This document shows positions 35,164 through 46,848 of a stretch of 64,000 nt of DNA, piece by piece (the first letter of the stretch is position 1; every line of letters starts with the position of its first letter). The notes under the pieces were generated by a model. It searched no databases. It had not been told where the DNA came from and saw only the letters and a program-made list of their open reading frames with translations. The stretch is from Sphagnum compactum. Taxonomy: Eukaryota; Bryophyta; Sphagnopsida; Sphagnales. A program made the translations under genes and the position numbers. The stretch lies in NCBI GenBank assembly GCA_965153455.1, contig OZ234494.1:19902001-19966000 (forward strand), given 5' to 3'.

Positions 35164-35382
35164 ATCCGAGTACCGATCCTTCAGGAAGGAGAGTTTGAGG
35201 TTGGTCCTTTCATCCTCGCTCCGCAACAAGAGCCTTATGTTCACATCATGCCTAAAGCTCATGTCACTCCCTCTGGCTCCTTGGCCAGAGGGACGTATAC
35301 TGCCAATCTTAGGTTTCTTGATGATGATGCTATTGTTTACCTTGATGTGAATTACTCCTTTGAAATCTGCAAGGATTGGTAG
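35164..35382 (+). pseudogene. Exon-like fragment, possibly ML/NPC2-type lipid-binding domain
   Basis: After an acceptor (TTTTGACAG, 35155-35163) a plus-strand frame of 72 codons runs to a TAG at 35380-35382. It includes GPFILAPQQEPYVHIMPKAH and GSLARGTYTANLRFLDDD and ends YSFEICKDW. The order 'GPF ... GTYT..L.. D.D ... Y.FEI' recalls the C-terminal half of ML-domain (NPC2-like) lipid-transfer proteins, but the expected cysteines are mostly missing. Codon structure and the acceptor suggest a true exon or its relic. The assignment to ML is weak. Plus-strand frames at 34.70-35.01 kb include a hydrophobic leader-like segment (CFTLILCFLFAPSFIAIEI) that might be its 5' exon. Confidence 0.3.
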
Positions 35383-35389
35383 CTGCCCA

Positions 35390-37110
35390 CCCAGCTAGCT
35401 TGGTGCTGCAATGCAAACTGTTACTGTTGTTGCTTTTGCTGTACTCATTTGATAATGCTTTTAGTTTAGCACGTGATCTCCCTGCTGGAAGCTTGAAATC
35501 AAAATCTTTGTACGAGCTACCACTCAAGGCTCTTCAATATATTCTTCTTCTTCTGATGCAATTTCTGGAGCTGCTTCCATGTCCGCCATTTCTTTTGGCA
35601 TGGGAAGAAAACAGATTTGTGGTGTGGTGAATCATATCCAATTATTTTTTAATTATTTTTTCTTTCAATACGAATTAAAGTTTGTAGGAACTTTTTAAAC
35701 ACCAACAAAACACCAAGCAAGTGGGATTTCAAATGGCGCAATCACAGTGACCAAAGACGCATGACGATGGTGTGACCGAAGGTCGCGGGTACCCACTAAT
35801 ATATATATTAAAGGAAGAAAGTTCCTTCCCCTGACTCCGGACGGACAGTAGCTAAGTATACCGAGTACGTCAAGTCGAAGGGTGGGACATGTGTTCGCGT
35901 GCACGCGGGTGCGGGATGGCCTCTTAACCGTCCTCGCGAGCTCCCGCGCATCACATCTCATTAGCAGTTGATCTTAGGCTTTCTAATCTCCAACGAAGTG
36001 ATTATGCGATGCGATGTGATGCGATCGACCTGCCATGTCGGAGTGCGAATGAGAATCAAGGAACCCAATGATCTGCCTGCCTGTTGTCTGCCGACCAAGA
36101 ATTTTTTAAAAAAAATTTCAGGCCACCTCCTCCCATCCCTCCTTGACGGACGGATTCCACGCTCTCGCATCCACACGGCCGCTCTCCGTCATTTTCTGTT
36201 TTTCAGAATTTGGTCTGCGTTCGATGCGTCCGCGTTGCCTTCTGAAGTGAAGCAAAGCGGGGAGAAGGGGGTTGGGGGTCCCGCCGCCCTGCTGTTGCTG
36301 ATGTTATTATTCAATTGATATAATCATCAAGGACCTGAGATGATATTTGAAGGCAGGTTTTTCTTTTGCACTCTGTATGAACCTTCTTCCTGAGTTGTGA
36401 GTGAGCTGCGAAAGGATCTAGACATGAGTAAAGATTTGAACCAATGAAACCATGATGGTTTTGGAGAATTTTCATGCAGAAGTCCTTAAAAAATATCAAT
36501 AATTAAAGAGAATGCATCACCGCTTCTGGCAGTATCTGTTGCTATTACTTCTGGCCTAATGCGGTGCTGAAAGCTCACATGTCTGCCGACTAAAAGTTGG
36601 GAAGAAGTAGAGAGTAGAATTGGGCGGAGAGTTTTTTAAAGGTTTGGTGGAATTGAGCATACACAATGAAGCATACAATTTGGAACCATTTCTGAAATCA
36701 TAAGATTAAGGGTGCACATCTAGCAGAGTTTTTTAGGCATTATGGAAATCAGCATAAAAATTGATGGTTTAATGCAGGTGCAGAATTACACACTGGAGTC
36801 ATTTTTTATGTCAGGATTACTGCAATTGACTGGCATGTAGAAACCTTGAAGCAGCAGCATCGGAAGAAATGGATGCAGGCTCTGTTGCTGCATTGTATGT
36901 TGGCTCTATCTCTATTAATAGTGATTTCAAACTTTTGTTGCTATTGACGAACTTAGATACACACTGGATATATATAATGCTCAGATGGGATGCTCATGAC
37001 CTCAGTCATTCTCCTCATGTAGCTCCTGTTATGGCTGCTGCAGCTTCAAGTGCTGCAAAAGGAGCTGGAGTCACGGCTTCAGGTAAGCATCTTTCCTCCT
37101 CCTCTCTTCC
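35390..37110. other. Stretch between the ML-like exon and the DnaJ relic
   Basis: No gene is recognised with confidence. The DNA at 35.7-36.3 kb is GC-richer than its surroundings and contains 'gatgcgatgcgatgtgatgcgatcg', a short tandem run at about 36005-36028. A plus-strand frame at 36869-37114 ends APVMAAAASSAAKGAGVTAS before a GTAAGC donor, so it may be an exon, but it has no domain signature. Confidence 0.35.
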
Positions 37111-37115
37111 CTAGA

Positions 37116-37133
37116 CCCTAAACCCTAAACCCT
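37116..37133 (+). repeat. Short interstitial telomere-like repeat
   Basis: CCCTAAACCCTAAACCCT, two and a half units of the plant telomere word, lies just upstream of the DnaJ relic. In plants this word also occurs in promoters (telo-box), so a regulatory role is as likely as a telomeric origin. Confidence 0.7.
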
Positions 37134-37500
37134 GGGGATTTTCCAGATAATTAGCTGTTGTTTTTGCACCCTTTGTTGGGTATATTTGTTTTGTGTTTGG
37201 AGCTATGAAGCAAACCGCAGAAATTCAGATAGAAAACCCATTGCAATCTGGTTATTGTGGGCTGAAAGCTTGTGAGTGACTCGAGCAGGTTCACCTTACT
37301 ATTGTCACTTTGTAAGTAGCAACAGAAATGTGGTGAGTGTGAATGTTATGAGTACATTGTTTTCTTAAATAGGTGGCTTGAATGAATTTTTGGTTGTACG
37401 AATCCTCAGGTTGTCTCAGGGATTGTATGTATCACAGATGATTTCAGTCCGGTGATTGCTCCCTGATGAAGATTTGCAATTGAAAAAGTGGAGCTTCAAC

Positions 37501-37774
37501 AGCACGCAGAAATCATCAGAAGCATCCAGAGCACGACAGACTTTGATCAGATATTGGGGTAGGAGAAAGGGTGCACAAAGGATGATGTTCTAAAGGCATA
37601 TAGGAAGCTTTCCTTAAAGATTCACCCTGACAAGAACAAAGCTCCGAGGCTTTCAAAGCAGTTTCAAAAGTTTTTCAATTTCTCAAAAATGGTGAGCTCA
37701 GGGAAGATTATGATGGCTATGGACCTGAAGAAGAGAGTCAGAGCTCTCATCACATGCGGCAGTGGCAGCATTAA
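37501..37774 (+). pseudogene. DnaJ (J-protein) domain relic, DNAJB12/B14-like
   Basis: J domains stimulate the ATPase of Hsp70 through an HPD motif. The plus strand encodes HAEIIRSIQSTTDFDQILG, then after a TAG (37560-37562) EKGCTKDDVLKAYRKLSLKI and HPDKNKAP (HPD at 37623-37631). After a frameshift it continues AFKAVSKVFQFLKNGELRED and YDGYGPEEESQ to a TAA at 37772-37774. All four helices of the domain are readable. The lead-in and the phrases AYRKLSLK.HPDKN.AP and AFKAVSK.FQ.L match the plant DNAJB12/B14-type membrane J-proteins. The transmembrane segment and C-terminal DUF1977 domain of that family are not found downstream. The stop and frameshift make it a pseudogene; no introns interrupt it, so a processed copy is possible. 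Confidence 0.85.
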
Positions 37775-38742
37775 GAATGACCTCTCAGTTATTCCAATTA
37801 TTTGAATCCTTCATCACTTTAGGAATTTAAATAACTTTAATAATCTTTGTGCAGGTTCTCATTTACATCTAGAAACAAAATTTGTTCTTTCTTCCTTTGT
37901 CAAGCATCAAGTTTTGTACACTGCTTTTGCAAGCTAAAACCCTAAACCAAATAAGAAATACACTCACCGTTCATTAATATGATGGGACTAGGGTACTGGT
38001 ACTATCTAGTGTGAGGTGTGTCCCAAGCTCAGAATGTTTTTTTGCAATGAGCCTCTTTATCTGGCCTATCACAAATAAATTCTGAAACTTTGGATACTCC
38101 ACAAATAGAAGGTTTTCCTCATAATACCTATAGAATTGTAGAAGTGCATTCTTTTTTGGCTCACATGTATAGGTTGGAAGAAGATGACTTTGGACTATGG
38201 GACTAAATCAGCTGCTTTTGGGAAAATCTTGGGGGAATACATTGAGAATTTGAGAAACGTTTTGAGGGCATGTTGGGGAACACAGTGGAAACATAGTCGG
38301 AAAACGTCAGGAACACTAAAAATCTATATAAAGAGAAACCTCCTTCAGGGAGAACCAGGCCTCTTGGGTGCGTGCTGCATCACCGCATTGGCTGAGCAGA
38401 ATTTCCACATCTAAATGTGTTTGCTTGCCACTGTTTTTGCCCTTAGACTAATGGCAAGGGCATGATCGTGTGTCTCAGGTGCATTTGTGGGGCCCTGCCC
38501 CCTGTGGGGGCAGGGACTATGGCATTGGATCCAACTTTTGGAAGTTTTACCTTATGAGAACCAGTTTCATATTCGGTGAAGCAATTTCCTTGGTGAAAGT
38601 GTTTAGACTGTTTCGATTGGAACGGATTCTTTTTATGTTCACAGTGTGGACACAGTAGGTAGATGTACAACATCTTATCTAATGGCAGGGCCAGCGCGTT
38701 TGTGATGCCTTGTTCCAATGTGGAAACTAATGGCCATTGGAG
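37775..38742. other. Spacer between DnaJ relic and right direct repeat
   Basis: No gene is recognised. Near 38.26-38.40 kb phrases such as 'gttggggaacacagtggaaac' resemble those at 19.04-19.4 and 61.8 kb, so part of this is probably a dispersed repeat. Open frames at 38.18-38.72 kb overlap on both strands and show no domain. Confidence 0.4.
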
Positions 38743-40629
38743 CTCTGGGCACGTTCAGATCCTTTTACTAGTTTCTCTTCCCCCGATCTGTTCATTCCTA
38801 GCACATGGACTTACTTTGCTTTGAGTGTCACCTGTTCTTGGAATGGGCTTGAACAATATTGAGAGGTCTATTTGTTAATCATTCATGGGCCTAGGGAACT
38901 GGGGTAACATTCCTGCAACCGTTTTCCAATTTAATTCCACAAATGGTCCTTTGTTCTCAATGATGTTCCCAAATAAATCCCACAACAACTTTAGCTTATG
39001 TTCATAAGTGTCCATATACGAAATCCCAAAGACTGTTCCCATCAATTCTTGTTTCTGGTGGAATAAGATCTCAAAACGGTTTTACATAAATGTTTCCAAA
39101 GTTTCCAGTATGTTCAAACTATATTTTCAAGTCATTCTTTGAATTGATATTTCCCGAAAACATAGTTTGAAGTTGTTGGCACCCCACACTTATTAGGATT
39201 TCCTCTCTAAGGAGAATTGCTAAAGGAATGTTAGTGTCATGGAACTCACAATCTGTCCTAAAGCAAGTACTATAAGTATTTAACACACATAGAAGTGAAT
39301 TGCATCTCCACTTGAAAATCACTAATTCATGTGCTACCAACCACATTTTGTCCAGTTCCTCAAAATGTATGCCTAGTCTCTCCTCCTCGGTATACCCACA
39401 CCTTGCAATGCATGGTAGAAAAACAATTTGGAACAATACTTGAGCTTGACCATTGTTATACCTGCTTGTTGCAGAAGTTCCTCTCTTTGCTGCTCAAGGT
39501 ATTCCATTTTGGAAACAAACTTTTATGTCATCTTGAAGGATTTGGTTCGTGTCTGCACTCCTCTGATGGCCTCAAGTTTGATTTATGTGGTGGAAAAAAA
39601 AGGACTGGATGGACACCACTCCAGGCTCAGAGTTTTAAAAAGAGGTAAAAACTGATTCTTTATTTCTTGAGGAGTATTTCCTATTCAAACAAAATGTGAC
39701 CCACCCATATTTCATAAGTTTAGAATTTAGGTCTACTCATTCCAACATACTAAATTAATTTGCTGAAAGGTTTATGTGCAATGTTTCATGAAATATCCTT
39801 GGGGAACTCTGTATACATATTCTCAGTGGAAGGTGTATTCACATACATCACATGCTGCTCTCTTCAAAACAGGGGTTAAAAGATACATATGAAAGAAGCT
39901 GCGTTGGAGCCCGAAGAATTGGGCTAGGCAATAATGCCTTTTTGGCATAAGTTGACCCTTGAACGCCCTTCCCTTCCTAACCCTCAAAACGACACTCACA
40001 AAATTTTAATGCTGCAAGAAAATGTTGGAGTGGTTTGGCCATTTATGAAAGGAGAGAGAGGACACCTTATGAAACCATAATCCTCCAATAAGATGTTGGC
40101 CAAGGATTACCATTAAGACATACAGAGTTCAAGCATCAGAGTTGAAAAGGATCCAATGTGGAAGGGGACATTCAGCCCTGACATTTTCACATTACATGGA
40201 GTGATTTTGATAGCACCCCTTGCATCCAAAACTGGCAACTGCTGCTTCTAAGGAAGGTCATACAAAGTTAGGTACATAGTAAGAGTATTTGGAGCCAAAT
40301 CCATCTGGGATCCCTGCAATAGACAAAAGGTCCTTAATTTCTCAGACGGAAGTAATCTCAATGGACAGGCGAAGATATGCATGCATCCTACATTGTTAAT
40401 GGCATGGCAGGTAGTGCTCTTTTGCAGCTGGATTTCTGCATTTCAAGTGGTAACATATATAATTGAAGAAGAAGTCCTTTGCTGGTTCCTACTTTAATTA
40501 GTTCACATGGCCTCTTCCTTGGTCAGAGCTGATGGTACTTGATACTTATTACTATCAACCAGGCCCATATTGCCCTCAGTCTACGCTTTGTACAACTTGG
40601 CCAGACTCAACTCACGGCCACCAGCGCAC
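38743..40629 (+). repeat. Long direct repeat, right copy
   Basis: This is the partner of 26457-28618, with the same end points and without the 67-bp array. Its minus-strand frame at 39119-39436 (105 codons) is open through YTEEERLGIHFEELDKMW, VAHELVIFKWRC and PLAILLREE, whereas the left copy has a one-base deletion at the corresponding place (CTCAAATG against CTCAAAATG). The protein family is unknown to me. The retained frame suggests that the ancestral repeat carried a gene. Confidence 0.8.
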
Positions 40630-42050
40630 CAGGGTCCTGTGCGTGTTGTGGAAGGGTGTCCTGGCTATTGGTGCACGGGCAGCAGCCGCCATGGTTATTG
40701 TGACCAGAGCATTTAATAGTCATCACCCAAGCGATGTTCTCCCACGATCCCCCCCTGTACGGGGCATGCACCTGGCCTTGTCACGCTTGATTTGCAAGTT
40801 TTGTTTCATTGATTTTCGCAGAAATTAGGGGTTTTGTACACAAGTGGGGTCTATGTACGGTAGTCCCTTGTTCCTTTAGTCACTGCTCAGAAGAATTTCA
40901 ATTCCGGTTGCTATGGGCATACTGCTTCTACCACACCCACAGCTCCATTTCAAAACAAAACTATTCAAAGGAGTGGAGAAATTGAAAGTGATATCGAGAC
41001 ATATGGTGAATGAAAATGCAACATATATTTTCGAAATTGCATAAAAATTTCCAAGAACCTTTCTAGTGTCTTTGGAGATTTCCGTTTTTCAAAATGCCTC
41101 ACATCATTTTTTTTCCCCCAGATATTTGGTGGGTACCTGTACCCACCAGTTATTACAGAAACAAAAAAGACAAACTTCATTTTATGCCATGTAAAGGCCA
41201 CAACCTTGAGCTTTACCCCTACACCAAAATTTGGAAGAAAATTTCTTCTTTTCTTCTTTTTGGAATGGAGAAAGATATCTACTAGCATCAAAAAGGGCAA
41301 CATGTAGGGTGCAATGCAAACCCCATCACTAACCTGCTTCACATTACAATGGGCGGTTCTTTGATTTTGGATCAAACACCCACTGGAGGTTTAGACATGG
41401 TATATAGGCATATATAACTGCAGAGGCCAAAATTCACTTGCCCCCTACTCTGCCCCAGCAAATAGAATTTTTGTGGTACGTGCACTTGACTCCTACCCAG
41501 CAAAATATTTTAAATTCAAATTACAAACTTGACAATAATTTGCTGGTTCTTTCATGAAACCTGATGGTTCTTTGAGGGTTTTGAAATACCTGGAACTGAT
41601 GGTTCTTTCATTTTGATTTCCTCCAAATACCTGAAACCAGCCAGTTCTTTGATTCAGGTTTTTGAAATACCCAAAACTGGCTGTTATTAAAAAAATCACG
41701 TAAACACACCCACACTGACCTCCACCTACACCCCTATTTGGACCTCTACTAGTATTTACTACATTCAACGAAGAGTATGAATTATACGCATACCCACGAA
41801 TGAACATGAAAAATTGAACATACACAAACTCTGCCTCTCTGTTAACTGTACCCACACTTTCATTTTGACACAATTTTTTTCCAAAAAAGTTTATAGAGTC
41901 AGAAATTCACACTTTCAAAATAAGGAAATGAGGAGTTTAAGGACCCACTGCCAAATTGGCACAACAAAAAGATTCCTTGAAACCATTACAGTGATAAGTT
42001 CATTGTAGTGTTAATTTTCAAATATTAAATAATTTCTTTTATCAAGGATT
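40630..42050. other. Spacer between right direct repeat and FeSOD copy B
   Basis: No gene is recognised. At 41.53-41.69 kb the phrases 'ggttctttcat' and 'ttttgaaatacc' recur in a loose tandem pattern with a spacing near 50 bp. Overlapping open frames at 40.5-42.0 kb show no domain. Confidence 0.4.
41127..41148. repeat. Palindrome, 10-bp arms with 2-nt spacer
   Basis: TGGTGGGTAC is followed by CT and then by GTACCCACCA, its exact reverse complement. It shares the design of the palindromes at 10264 and 19517. Confidence 0.85.
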
Positions 42051-42054
42051 AGAA

Positions 42055-44277
42055 CCTAATAAAACAGCAGAAATATACTTTTACAGTTGAACCCTTTACA
42101 GCAACAAAACTGTTGATAAAAAATCCACCTCAAAAATTCTTTCAGCCAGCTTCATTTCTAGATTCAAATTTGAGAATTCAACATATATATAATTTCTGCC
42201 AAGTGCAAATCTTTTTGACAATGAGAATGTGGTTACCTGAAATTTGTCAGAATTCAACGTGGAAAATCTCCAAAGCTATTTCCATACAACAAGCAAGAGA
42301 TGTGGTTGCCTATCAGGCTTGAGACCACCTTCCTCTCTCGCGTCCTCCATTTCCCAATTCTGTCCACCATTCACAAGCCATCCCAACACTCTTGCCTAAA
42401 CAGTTCTCCAGCAGTCGTGTGTTAAATCAACCTCTCAAAGAGTCGTAACCAAGCATGACATACCTTGTTGCAGTTCCTGTTGACATGACACTAGCAACAT
42501 CATGCGTGCATCTGCTCACAAGATTGTCTCGTAGAAACAAAGGTTTCCTATGCTTTACTATCCACATTAACTCATTCACTACCCAGAGTTCTTAAACCCA
42601 ACAGAGTCTACATACTATCTTTCACAGCATCAAAGAACACATTGCGTCTTATTTTTCTCCTCAAAACCAACCCAGAAGGCCCAGAACACGTAAAAATAGG
42701 CACTCAAGAGTCCTCATTGGCTGCACAATACAAAAACTGACTGACCATGGTCATGAGCTAGAGAAAATACATTTGGCTCTTCAGCTACATTTTCACTACT
42801 CCATACAAAAAACTGACAGCAGTCATTATTTAGAGAAAATAAATCTGGCCTTCCAATTCCATTTTCTGTCCTCCGCAGCACAAACCCTCTATAGACACTT
42901 CCAGAACCTTGTGTCTACCTACTGAACATACCAAAATTGATTCCTTATGTTTGCTCAAGTGGATGAGTTTTACAATTTCACTTTTCTGGAATGGTTGGCT
43001 CCCCTAGATTTACAAATCCCTTGGCTCAAGCAAGTGCCCTGCCACAGCCTCCCAAGTAATGAGCTTATCCAGAGATGTGTTCAAGTAATCAGGCCAACAG
43101 TTCTGGTAGATCACACCACCCAAATGTGTTATGCAAAATTCTGGTTGGGCATAGCAATCCACAGCACCACAGCAAGATTTTATTGCAAGTCTCTTTGCAA
43201 AATTTTAGGAGAGAGACTTGCAATGTAGTAATTTGACCTGCCAGACATTTATCAAGCTTGGACTTCCCCAGCAGAACTACAGGGAAAATATGGACAAAAA
43301 ATATGCAATAATTCCCTGCAACAAGGGCAGCCTTACTAACCTGAAAGTCAAGGTAATATGAATGCTGCAGCCCAACAAACCCCAAAATCCCATTAGATTT
43401 AACACTGTCACTTTCAGATGACAATGATACATGAATGTATGTCAGCATTAGCAAACAAGCCTGGCTTATATATGGTGTTGCAAGGCCTACCCAATTCTTG
43501 GGGATTCAAGACAATTGAGGTTGACATATGTTACAGAATTGAAGAGTGTGATCTTCCCTAAAGCCTTTAGTCTTAATAAGCCATTGGAAGCTTTGAAAAC
43601 CCTACCTGATCAAAAGACCCGACTCTCTCCACCAATAGGCACTGCACCTCAAAACATGGAAATGTCCAAGGGAACTGACCAAATGTACATGCTAGGATTG
43701 CAACCAAAATATATATATACATACCTCCCAGACATCCACAACTGTCAATGGCTGCAACATGTCAAGCAGCACAAGTTTAAAATTGTATTTTGTTCACAAC
43801 ACAAGAAACCAAGGTAACTTTGACCTTCACTTGTCACAAAGCAGAAGTTGCTATGTGACAAACAAAAAACAACTTCCTTACAATGAATCCCCAGATGAGA
43901 GGGTTGAGAGCATTTGAAGTTTTCAAAATTGAAAGCTTTGCATCCTTCACTTCACTCTCCCAGACTACTTCAATGTTAGTCTAAAACCCATCTGCGGGAG
44001 AGCATTACAGGTTCTTCTTGACTGTATCCACTCAGGATGAAAACTGCTAAGGAGAACAGTGGCAACAAGCATTTGAGTCAACAACAAAAATGGTTGTGCA
44101 CTTACATATCAGCCAAACCCAGCCAGAGCCAAACTGACTCACACCTGCAGCCTTGAACTCCTTTGCAAACTCCTCAAACGACCCAAAATCTCTCTCCATC
44201 AACTCCAGCACCTCACCATCAGGTTGTCCACCACCACCCGGATATATTGATGACCAGAAGAAGTCATGATTCCATGC
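42055..44277 (-). repeat. Inverted duplication, arm B
   Basis: This is the reverse-oriented partner of 4347-6392. It includes the 3' flank of FeSOD (42.06-42.97 kb) as well as exons and introns. The left edge is near 42055 and the right edge is exactly at the acceptor of the AWNHD exon (44277), beyond which the DNA is unrelated AT-rich sequence. Arm B retains an intron that arm A has lost. Confidence 0.85.
42978..44277 (-). pseudogene. Plastid-type Fe-superoxide dismutase, 5'-truncated copy B
   Basis: Minus-strand exons are 44277-44106 ([32 protein letters not shown]), about 43950-43882 (KLSILKTSNALNPLIW), 43751-43725 (PLTVVDVWE), 43364-43341 (HSYYLDFQ) and 43102-42978. The intron between FGSGWVW and KLSILKT is present and has a GTAAGT donor, unlike in copy A. 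The exon with the first iron ligand (HWGKHH) and everything upstream are missing, so no active enzyme is possible. In the last exon the highly conserved NRRPDY has become NCWPDY, and a one-base deletion brings an early TAA. HAYYLDF has become HSYYLDF. Exon 4 is in frame and closer to the family consensus than in copy A, so the two copies decayed independently. Confidence 0.87.
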
Positions 44278-44280
44278 CTA

Positions 44281-46840
44281 CCATTGTAGATGTTTAAGAA
44301 TGATAACTTATCTAATTTATTCCTTTAATTCTTTTCAATTTGTAAATCATAGATATAATGAAAGTAAGAGCTAATGCAAGTGGCATCATAATATTTGGAT
44401 ATTTTTAAATATGAATGATACTAGGTTACGGAATTTTTGAATTGACACTACTATATAACCTTGGATTAATCTAAAGCATTTTCCCTTGCTACAAGATTTT
44501 AATATGAAAATATATTTAGATGTTATTGTTATGTTGTAATGTTTAATGTAGTTTTGTATTTATAATTGTGAATTTATATTATTAACAAATGGTTGGAAAT
44601 GTAACATAATGATGTCAAGATTGTAAGTTTAGGTGGGAAGATTTATCATGGATTTTAGATTGTTACCTTTTTTTAACAACAACCATTGAGATGTGAAATT
44701 TGTAAAGTTTTATTTATAAATATTTATTAAAGTATTCACCATGGTTTTTGTGTTGGGCCCAAAACTTTTTATGTTTGTTACAGAGCAAATATATATATAT
44801 ATATATATACCTAATATTGACATAGGTATAAAATTATTACACAATTGGTATTACCCTAAGTCCCTACCAAATTAGTATTACTACAAGGTTGGTATTATCT
44901 TGTGTCATATTAGCTTGAGGGGGGGTTTTGATGCTAATGTTGATACCAAACAAAGGCCTATGTACTATACCATCACTTGTATTCACCTTGGAGTGAATAT
45001 AAATGTTGGATGAGTTATTTCAAGAATTTTTATGGGCCAAATTTTTTTTGATTAAATACTTGCAATCAATATATGTTGCGGAAATCTTGACTTAATTTTT
45101 TCAAAGGTTTGATTTCTCCATCAAATTTATAGTTTTAATCATTAATATGTTACCCCAAAAAATTAAATATCTTCATTGACTACCATTACTTGTAAGATGG
45201 TTATTGAAAAATGCATAATTAAAAGTTATCCAATCCACCAACCAAAAAATAAACACAATATCTTAGATTTAATATACTAAATATGTGACAACTAGACAAC
45301 CTCAAATGTCATATGGGTTATCCAAGTTCATAATAACCAACTAAAATTTCATAACATTTCAAATCAAAAGAATGAAATAAAATTACTTGGCTAAAGTAAG
45401 TCAATAAAATAAAAGATCCACAACAAGAGTTAGGTTTAATGGAAGAACAAGTGCAAAGTGAAGTTTATCAAATAATCATGAATGATGTTATAACAAAAAT
45501 TATAAACTTGTGCCTAAGTTTTGAAATGGAATAACTCCAACCCATTGATGTGCTAGTATGACATAATCATGGTGTATAAACCTTCTTCAACAATTTTTAA
45601 ATATCCCTCATAAATACAAATGGAATGTTGAGGGATGAACTTCATGACTACAACAAAAACATGAATCCATGACTACATTCATGCCTACATAATCAAATAA
45701 GACATATTGTTTATATGCCATTTGTAATCATTTTAACATAAATGACATGTCCTATTCAACTATGTAGTCCTTCTTTATTAATTTCTTCATTTATCATAAA
45801 TGAATCATATGAGTGCAATCATAGAATCATGTTTTTGGCATAACTTTTGAGCTAAATTTATCCATGATCCTTAAGTTATATTTAATGAATTATTAATTAA
45901 GTGTCTTATAATTCAATAGTCATTATTGTCATTGCATGAATCATGCGAAGTACTGGGAAACGAATTATTATAAATGGTCTTGCACATTTATCATCCACAA
46001 GGAGTTTGTGTTTATAAATCAACAACATGTGTATTGATTTTATAAAAATAATTGGACACAACAAACCAGCACCCACGAGTGCACTATCCACCAGATGCCT
46101 GTTATGACTCAGTTGTGGATGATCTTCAACTAAATTACTACCCGGTTTCATCTTTGTAACCCATTCTTGGTAAACCAACTATTTTTTCCTTCTTTTTATG
46201 TGCCGATATGGTTTTCAATAGTTCATCATTATTTATGTCAATCTCAAATTTAGTTTAACATAAATATTATGAACATGAAAAGGCACATGTTAATTACATT
46301 TTCATATATTTCATATTGGTCAATAGGTGGAAGGAGTGAAGTAGGATAAAAAGTAATTATTAAGAAAGTTAGTAGGAAAAGAAATAGTTATTAGGAAAGG
46401 AGTGTGGTAATTAGGTTTGAAAATGAAATAGGTGTGAATTGTATTTAGAATTGTTTCTAGAATTGTCCAAGGATAAAATTTGAAAAGTCACCCATATGTA
46501 TGAGTTCTTCATTCATTCCTCTCATCATCAAAATTAGTAACAATTAAATCTATGTGACAACATAGATAAGCCTTTTTATCTAAGTGGCTATTGACAAATG
46601 GGGCCCACTAATATAATTAAATATCTATCAATAAACAATTTGAGTTGATAAATGCATAACCTCTATTGCAAATTTGGCCATTTTATTCATGTGTTATAAA
46701 TGATAATTGTGTCTTCTATAGGTATAAAATATAAACATTCTTCATAATTGATTCTTCACAATTCAAAATATTGTAAATTCCACATTTAATTTGCAAGTCT
46801 ATTTTACTTAAAGAAGCACATAGAAACTCCTTAAGGGCTT
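44281..46840. other. AT-rich intergenic stretch
   Basis: No gene is recognised. It contains an (AT)n microsatellite at 44789-44808. A minus-strand frame at 45906-46178 (MVYQEWVTKMKPGSNLVEDH) has no family features known to me. The composition is strongly AT-rich. Confidence 0.45.
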
Positions 46841-46848
46841 ATTACCTC

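Noticed and set aside
26457-40629. The long direct repeats as a standard LTR retrotransposon
   Set aside because: No target-site duplication, primer binding site or polypurine tract was found, and no gag or pol lies between the copies. It is kept as a repeat with an open interpretation.
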